A DNA stretch of 44,489 nt, from NCBI GenBank assembly GCA_003543135.1, contig DPJG01000014.1, positions 1 to 44,489 on the forward strand, in the 5' to 3' direction. This document shows positions 41,833-44,489 of the stretch, in pieces; positions within the stretch are counted from its first letter, which is position 1; each line of letters opens with the position of its first letter. The DNA is from Rheinheimera sp. Its GTDB lineage: Bacteria > Pseudomonadota > Gammaproteobacteria > Enterobacterales > Alteromonadaceae. The position numbers were made by a program, and so were the translations under genes. Under the pieces are notes generated by a model. The model was given only the letters and a program-made list of their open reading frames with translations. It was not told the origin of the DNA and ran no database searches.

Positions 41833-43026
41833 ATGAGCCAGCTAAACCTCAACCGCCCCGACGATTTACAACGCGACTGCGTGGATGACTTTTTTGAAGA
41901 CTTTCGCGATGCCTACGAGCAGTGTGAAAGCACCCTGCTGGAGCTGGAGCAGCACCCGCAGCAGCCGGACTTATTACATGGCATTTTCCGGGTGGTGCAT
42001 ACCATTAAAGGTAACCTGGGTTTTATCGGTTTGTTTTCGCTTATTCCACTGCTGCAAAGTCTGGAAGATGTGCTGGACGATATCCGCAAAGGGCATATGG
42101 CTTATGACAGCGCGCTGTGTGACGTGATTCAGCTGACGCTGGATCGCACCCGGCAATGGGTAGAGGCCAGCATTCACGACAGCGCCAAACCCATGACAAC
42201 AACCGCCTTACAACAAATTTGTCAGCGTTTAACCGGCCTGACCAGCGTGGATGAGCGATCGCGCACTGTGCGTATTCGTCAGGTGCTTGGGCTGCTGGAG
42301 CCCAATCATCCGCAGGCGCTGGCGATAAAAGATGAAGTGCCGGCGCTGGTGACGAGCACTGTGGGCGAGCCTGTAAGTGAAGGGCCTAAAAGTGCATCGG
42401 CGGTGGATGCCTGTAGGCGCCTGTTACAGTATTACCGCATCCGGATGGACGCCGATCTTGAGTTTTTTATTCAGTTGTTGCCGGCGCTGGAAGAGCGCCA
42501 CCCCAACTGGCAGGGCCGGGCTGCACGGCAGCTGTTTTTAGCTTTGGAAATAAACCGGCTTGCCGGTGGCAAAGTTGACCAGCTGCAGCTGGTGGTGGCA
42601 GTGATGCTGCATGATATTGGCATGGCGTTTTTGCCGTTGCAGATGTTGGACGCCCAGGGCAGGGCCGATCCGGCGCAGCTCAGTGTCTGGCAGCGCCATG
42701 TTGAAATGGGCGCGTCTTTGGTGGCGAGTTCTCCACGCTGGCAAGACGCCGCCGCCATGATTTGGCAGCACCATGAGAATCAGGACGGCAGTGGTTTTCC
42801 ACACCAGCTGGCAGGGGAGGATATCAGCGACGGTGCGCGGTTATTGCGCATTGTGGACGAATTTGACTTACTCACCAGTCAGCAGCAAGCGCAGGAAACC
42901 AATAACAGGCAGTTGATCAAGGCGCTGCTGGACATTAGCCAGGGCGCCGGCAGCAAGTTTGACCCCTTTTGGGTGTCGATGCTGAACGAAGCGGTGAAGC
43001 TGCATAAACAACATTTTCAGCGTTAA
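41833..43026 (+). CDS. Hpt-HD-GYP hybrid signalling protein
   Basis: A 397-residue protein. Residues about 15-115 form a histidine phosphotransfer domain with H56 in VVHTIKGNLGFIGL, like the Hpt of CheA. The C-terminal part (about 200-395) is an HD-GYP domain, with LHDIGMAFLP holding the HD pair, WQRHVEMGA, and HHENQDGSGFP, where canonical is HHExxDGxGYP (GFP here). HD-GYP domains hydrolyse cyclic di-GMP or cGAMP. The combination would link phosphorelay input to c-di-GMP levels. The start at 41833 follows GGAGG. No receiver or kinase gene is adjacent. Confidence 0.85.
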   Translation: MSQLNLNRPDDLQRDCVDDFFEDFRDAYEQCESTLLELEQHPQQPDLLHGIFRVVHTIKGNLGFIGLFSLIPLLQSLEDVLDDIRKGHMAYDSALCDVIQLTLDRTRQWVEASIHDSAKPMTTTALQQICQRLTGLTSVDERSRTVRIRQVLGLLEPNHPQALAIKDEVPALVTSTVGEPVSEGPKSASAVDACRRLLQYYRIRMDADLEFFIQLLPALEERHPNWQGRAARQLFLALEINRLAGGKVDQLQLVVAVMLHDIGMAFLPLQMLDAQGRADPAQLSVWQRHVEMGASLVASSPRWQDAAAMIWQHHENQDGSGFPHQLAGEDISDGARLLRIVDEFDLLTSQQQAQETNNRQLIKALLDISQGAGSKFDPFWVSMLNEAVKLHKQHFQR

Positions 43027-43120
43027 TGGCGCTTTACAGGCGTCCGGTTTTTTGATGAAAAGTCTGGTTGATTAGACGCCTGGTTGATGAAATCCGGGTT
43101 AATGAACAGCCAGGTTGAAT

Positions 43121-43148
43121 AAAAAAGCTCACATCAGTGAGCTTTTTT
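43121..43148. terminator. Bidirectional terminator
   Basis: A perfect 12-bp stem AAAAAAGCTCAC / GTGAGCTTTTTT with ATCA loop, placed between the convergent HD-GYP and membrane protein genes. Confidence 0.88.
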
Positions 43149-43183
43149 ATTGTGTCAGTGGCTGCTACCACAAGAGTCGGCCG

Positions 43184-43540
43184 TTACAACTTACCGGCAC
43201 TTCTGTGGTTATAAATGCGGATCGTCATTACAATCAAAATTGTGGCAATCAAAGCGCTGCTGGCATGGTGCATCAGCAAATGGCCCAGAATAAAAGCCGG
43301 CACATCCTGCCAACCATCAATCAACAATAACTTCAGTAATAACAACAGATAAGCTGCCAGATGCAGATAAATGCCGGTACGGAAAATTTGGCCAATACGC
43401 TGTTGCAACGGCTGGCTTAAGTTGCTGCCAAAAAGCCGCAGCAGGATAAGCGCCAAAACACAAAGACCCAGTGTCACCAGGCCTAAACCCAGCAAAGAGG
43501 TTTTTACTACCACTGCACTGGCAAGATACCAAGGCAACAT
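43184..43540 (-). CDS. Small membrane protein of unknown family
   Basis: A 118-residue protein with three membrane segments: residues about 7-35 (AVVVKTSLLGLGLVTLGLCVLALILL), 53-72 (GIYLHLAAYLLLLLKLLLI) and 87-106 (SSALIATILIVMTIRI). The ribosome site AAAGGAG at good distance supports the start at 43540. No family recognised. Confidence 0.65.
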   Translation of the reverse strand: MLPWYLASAVVVKTSLLGLGLVTLGLCVLALILLRLFGSNLSQPLQQRIGQIFRTGIYLHLAAYLLLLLKLLLIDGWQDVPAFILGHLLMHHASSALIATILIVMTIRIYNHRSAGKL

Positions 43541-44015
43541 ATTGTTTTTCTCCTTTATTGCAATTGCTTCGTTGTGGCACTTCAGGCGTTACATAGGGCG
43601 TTATATCCAGACGCCGATGGGGACAGGGGGCTTTATTGTCACTGCAACCGCCTTGCATTTCGCCTGAAACTGCATGGCGCCGGATTTTACTTGAAGGCGA
43701 TTTTGTTGTCTTTTAGTCGTCGCCGGTTTTATTGAAAAAAGTGTAAGGAAACAGCGTAGGGCGTACTCGCCGCAGGTAGTACGCCCTATGGCGGCGTTTT
43801 TTTGCACCACCCATGCGGTTCAATTGATGCCAACGCTATTTTGTTTTCAGCTTGCAGCTGCTGGTGCTATGCAAAGACTCGCCGTCGCAGCTAAGTCGTT
43901 GTTGTGTCGACAACACATGATGCAAAAACGACCCCGACGCTCATCCGCTGTTCTGTGCAGATCTGCTGCGCTGTTTTAGCCGTAACTGTACAAAGATTAA
44001 CCAGGGAGCCGAGCT
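43541..44015. other. 475-bp segment without a gene; holds structured elements
   Basis: No convincing coding region is seen. The segment contains a perfect 11-bp stem with GC-rich loop and T7 tract (43757-43803), and an interspersed repeat copy (43844-43864). It contains the upstream region of both neighbours. Confidence 0.6.
43757..43803 (+). terminator. Pseudoknot-like hairpin with T tract
   Basis: Stem 1 is TAGGGCGTACT (43757-43767) with AGTACGCCCTA (43778-43788). The loop begins CGCCGC (43768-43773), which pairs with GCGGCG (43791-43796) just after stem 1, directly before TTTTTTT. The two pairings are either a pseudoknot or alternative states. This would suit a terminator or a switch of a short transcript. 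Confidence 0.55.
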
Positions 44016-44312
44016 ATGAACTTTCACCGCGTGAGTCATTTAAACCATCAGGACGTGCGTATTACTGAGCTGACTGTACATTCTTATGAAATGGGCAGGT
44101 ATCTGGCCGAAGTAGATTTTGACGGACGTAGGGGGTTTATTGTGGACGACAATAACAAACCACAACAATTTCAAAGCATTAATGCACTTAAAGACGCGCT
44201 GCATAGTTGTACTGTGCACAGAGCTTATCTGGTGCATCAGTCGGCCTATGACGAAATGTGTGGTGCCAGCGAAAAGGTGGATAACACTTTAAAGGTGCCG
44301 CTGGTGTTGTGA
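44016..44312 (+). CDS. DUF6482 family small protein
   Basis: A 98-residue soluble protein with the pattern of DUF6482: ELTVHSYEMGRYLAEVDFDGRRGFIVDDNNKPQQFQSINALKDALHSCTVHRAYLVHQSAYDEMCG. The family occurs mainly in Gammaproteobacteria, function unknown. The start follows GGGAG. Confidence 0.75.
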   Translation: MNFHRVSHLNHQDVRITELTVHSYEMGRYLAEVDFDGRRGFIVDDNNKPQQFQSINALKDALHSCTVHRAYLVHQSAYDEMCGASEKVDNTLKVPLVL

Positions 44313-44324
44313 TTGGCGTTTAGC

Positions 44325-44459
44325 TTTTCAGCTTGCAGCTGCTGGCGCTTAGTGGCGTTTTGCATGATGCCCTGCGGCATGGCGCGTATGCTGTTCAGCT
44401 TGCTGCTGCTGAGGCTTAGTGTTGTTTTGTATGATGCCCTGCGGCATGGCGCGTATGCG
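44325..44459 (+). repeat. Two 67-bp tandem repeats with a third copy at 43844
   Basis: Copy A (from 44327) and copy B (from 44394) are 67 bp apart and share TTCAGCTTGC.GCTGCTG ... GATGCCCTGCGGCATGGCGCGTATGC with a few changes. The 21 bases at 44325-44345 also occur exactly at 43844-43864. Each copy contains a small hairpin ATGCC-CTGC-GGCAT. Confidence 0.8.
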
Positions 44460-44461
44460 GA

Positions 44462-44483
44462 GACTCGCCTCCGCGGGCGAGTC
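44462..44483. terminator. Hairpin at the right edge
   Basis: GACTCGCC pairs with GGCGAGTC across TCCGCG and is followed by ACTTTT; the window ends here. It may belong to the repeat array or end the DUF6482 transcript. Confidence 0.5.
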
Positions 44484-44489
44484 ACTTTT

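Noticed and set aside
1-44489. CRISPR arrays, intact insertion sequences, rRNA operons
   Set aside because: No regularly spaced repeats, no transposase reading frames and no rRNA segments were seen on either strand.

Overview
The window looks like a chromosomal stretch of an aerobic aquatic gammaproteobacterium of the Alteromonadales/Chromatiales type. My best guess is Rheinheimera or a close relative. This rests on the Gln-rich protein style, the mix of RlmA, RlmC, RlmJ, YciU and AhpCF homologues, a lipoprotein GH16 glucanase next to a TonB-dependent receptor, and many small housekeeping and stress genes. The genus is inference from style only. No rRNA operon, intact tRNA, CRISPR array or complete insertion sequence was seen.

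Layout. Positions 1-1263 are the right end of an integrative element: the C-terminal part of a tyrosine recombinase, an unknown membrane protein, and a 20-bp tRNA-Ser 3' end remnant that should be the attachment site. It is followed by the old tRNA terminator, part of which is duplicated 151 bp downstream. Positions 1596-9241 hold rlmC, a periplasmic histidine phosphatase, a TonB paralogue, an ECF-like sigma factor overlapping a Gln-rich membrane protein (probable anti-sigma), a YgjP-type metallopeptidase, an AIG2-like protein, a class-C-like serine hydrolase and rlmA. Positions 9408-15978 hold SRPBCC and VOC proteins, a NarL/LiaR-type two-component pair divergent from a membrane protein, a YciU-type DNA-mimic protein, a HutD protein, an unknown membrane protein and a cupin. 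Positions 16052-25518 hold an S1/P1 nuclease, rlmJ, a TrmH-family methyltransferase, a GAF protein, a flagellin-like orphan, a DDGSGD-repeat lipoprotein, a lytic transglycosylase, an M24 peptidase homologue and a REC-TPR protein.

Positions 25700-28300 are the peroxide defence module: ahpC and ahpF, each with its own leader carrying the same TTTTATTCGTTAT motif. A DoxX protein and a secreted metzincin, the latter behind a perfect 26-bp palindrome, follow. Positions 32675-38643 are a compact beta-glucan (probably laminarin) use locus: a sigma-70 promoter overlapped by a LacI-family operator, a GH16 lipoprotein with three tandem C-terminal modules, and a 988-residue TonB-dependent receptor. Next to it is an AT-rich foreign-looking insert (about 38650-39880) encoding an HELKH-containing lipoprotein. 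Then come a divergent Lrp regulator/CtlX pair with dyad operators, an Hpt-HD-GYP hybrid, a small membrane protein, a gene-poor segment with a pseudoknot-like terminator, a DUF6482 protein, and 67-bp tandem repeats at the right edge.

How the genes fit together. The receptor and glucanase form a surface degradation and import unit. AhpC/AhpF form a peroxide reductase pair with matched regulation. Lrp and CtlX form a regulator-enzyme pair for guanidino or citrulline-type substrates. Four RNA methyltransferase genes (rlmC, rlmA, rlmJ, yfiF-like) lie within about 18 kb; two of them target neighbouring bases of 23S helix 35. The strongest candidates for undescribed biology are the AT-rich zincin lipoprotein, the flagellin-like orphan, the repeat lipoprotein, the sigma/Gln-rich membrane pair and the structured RNA near 43.8 kb.
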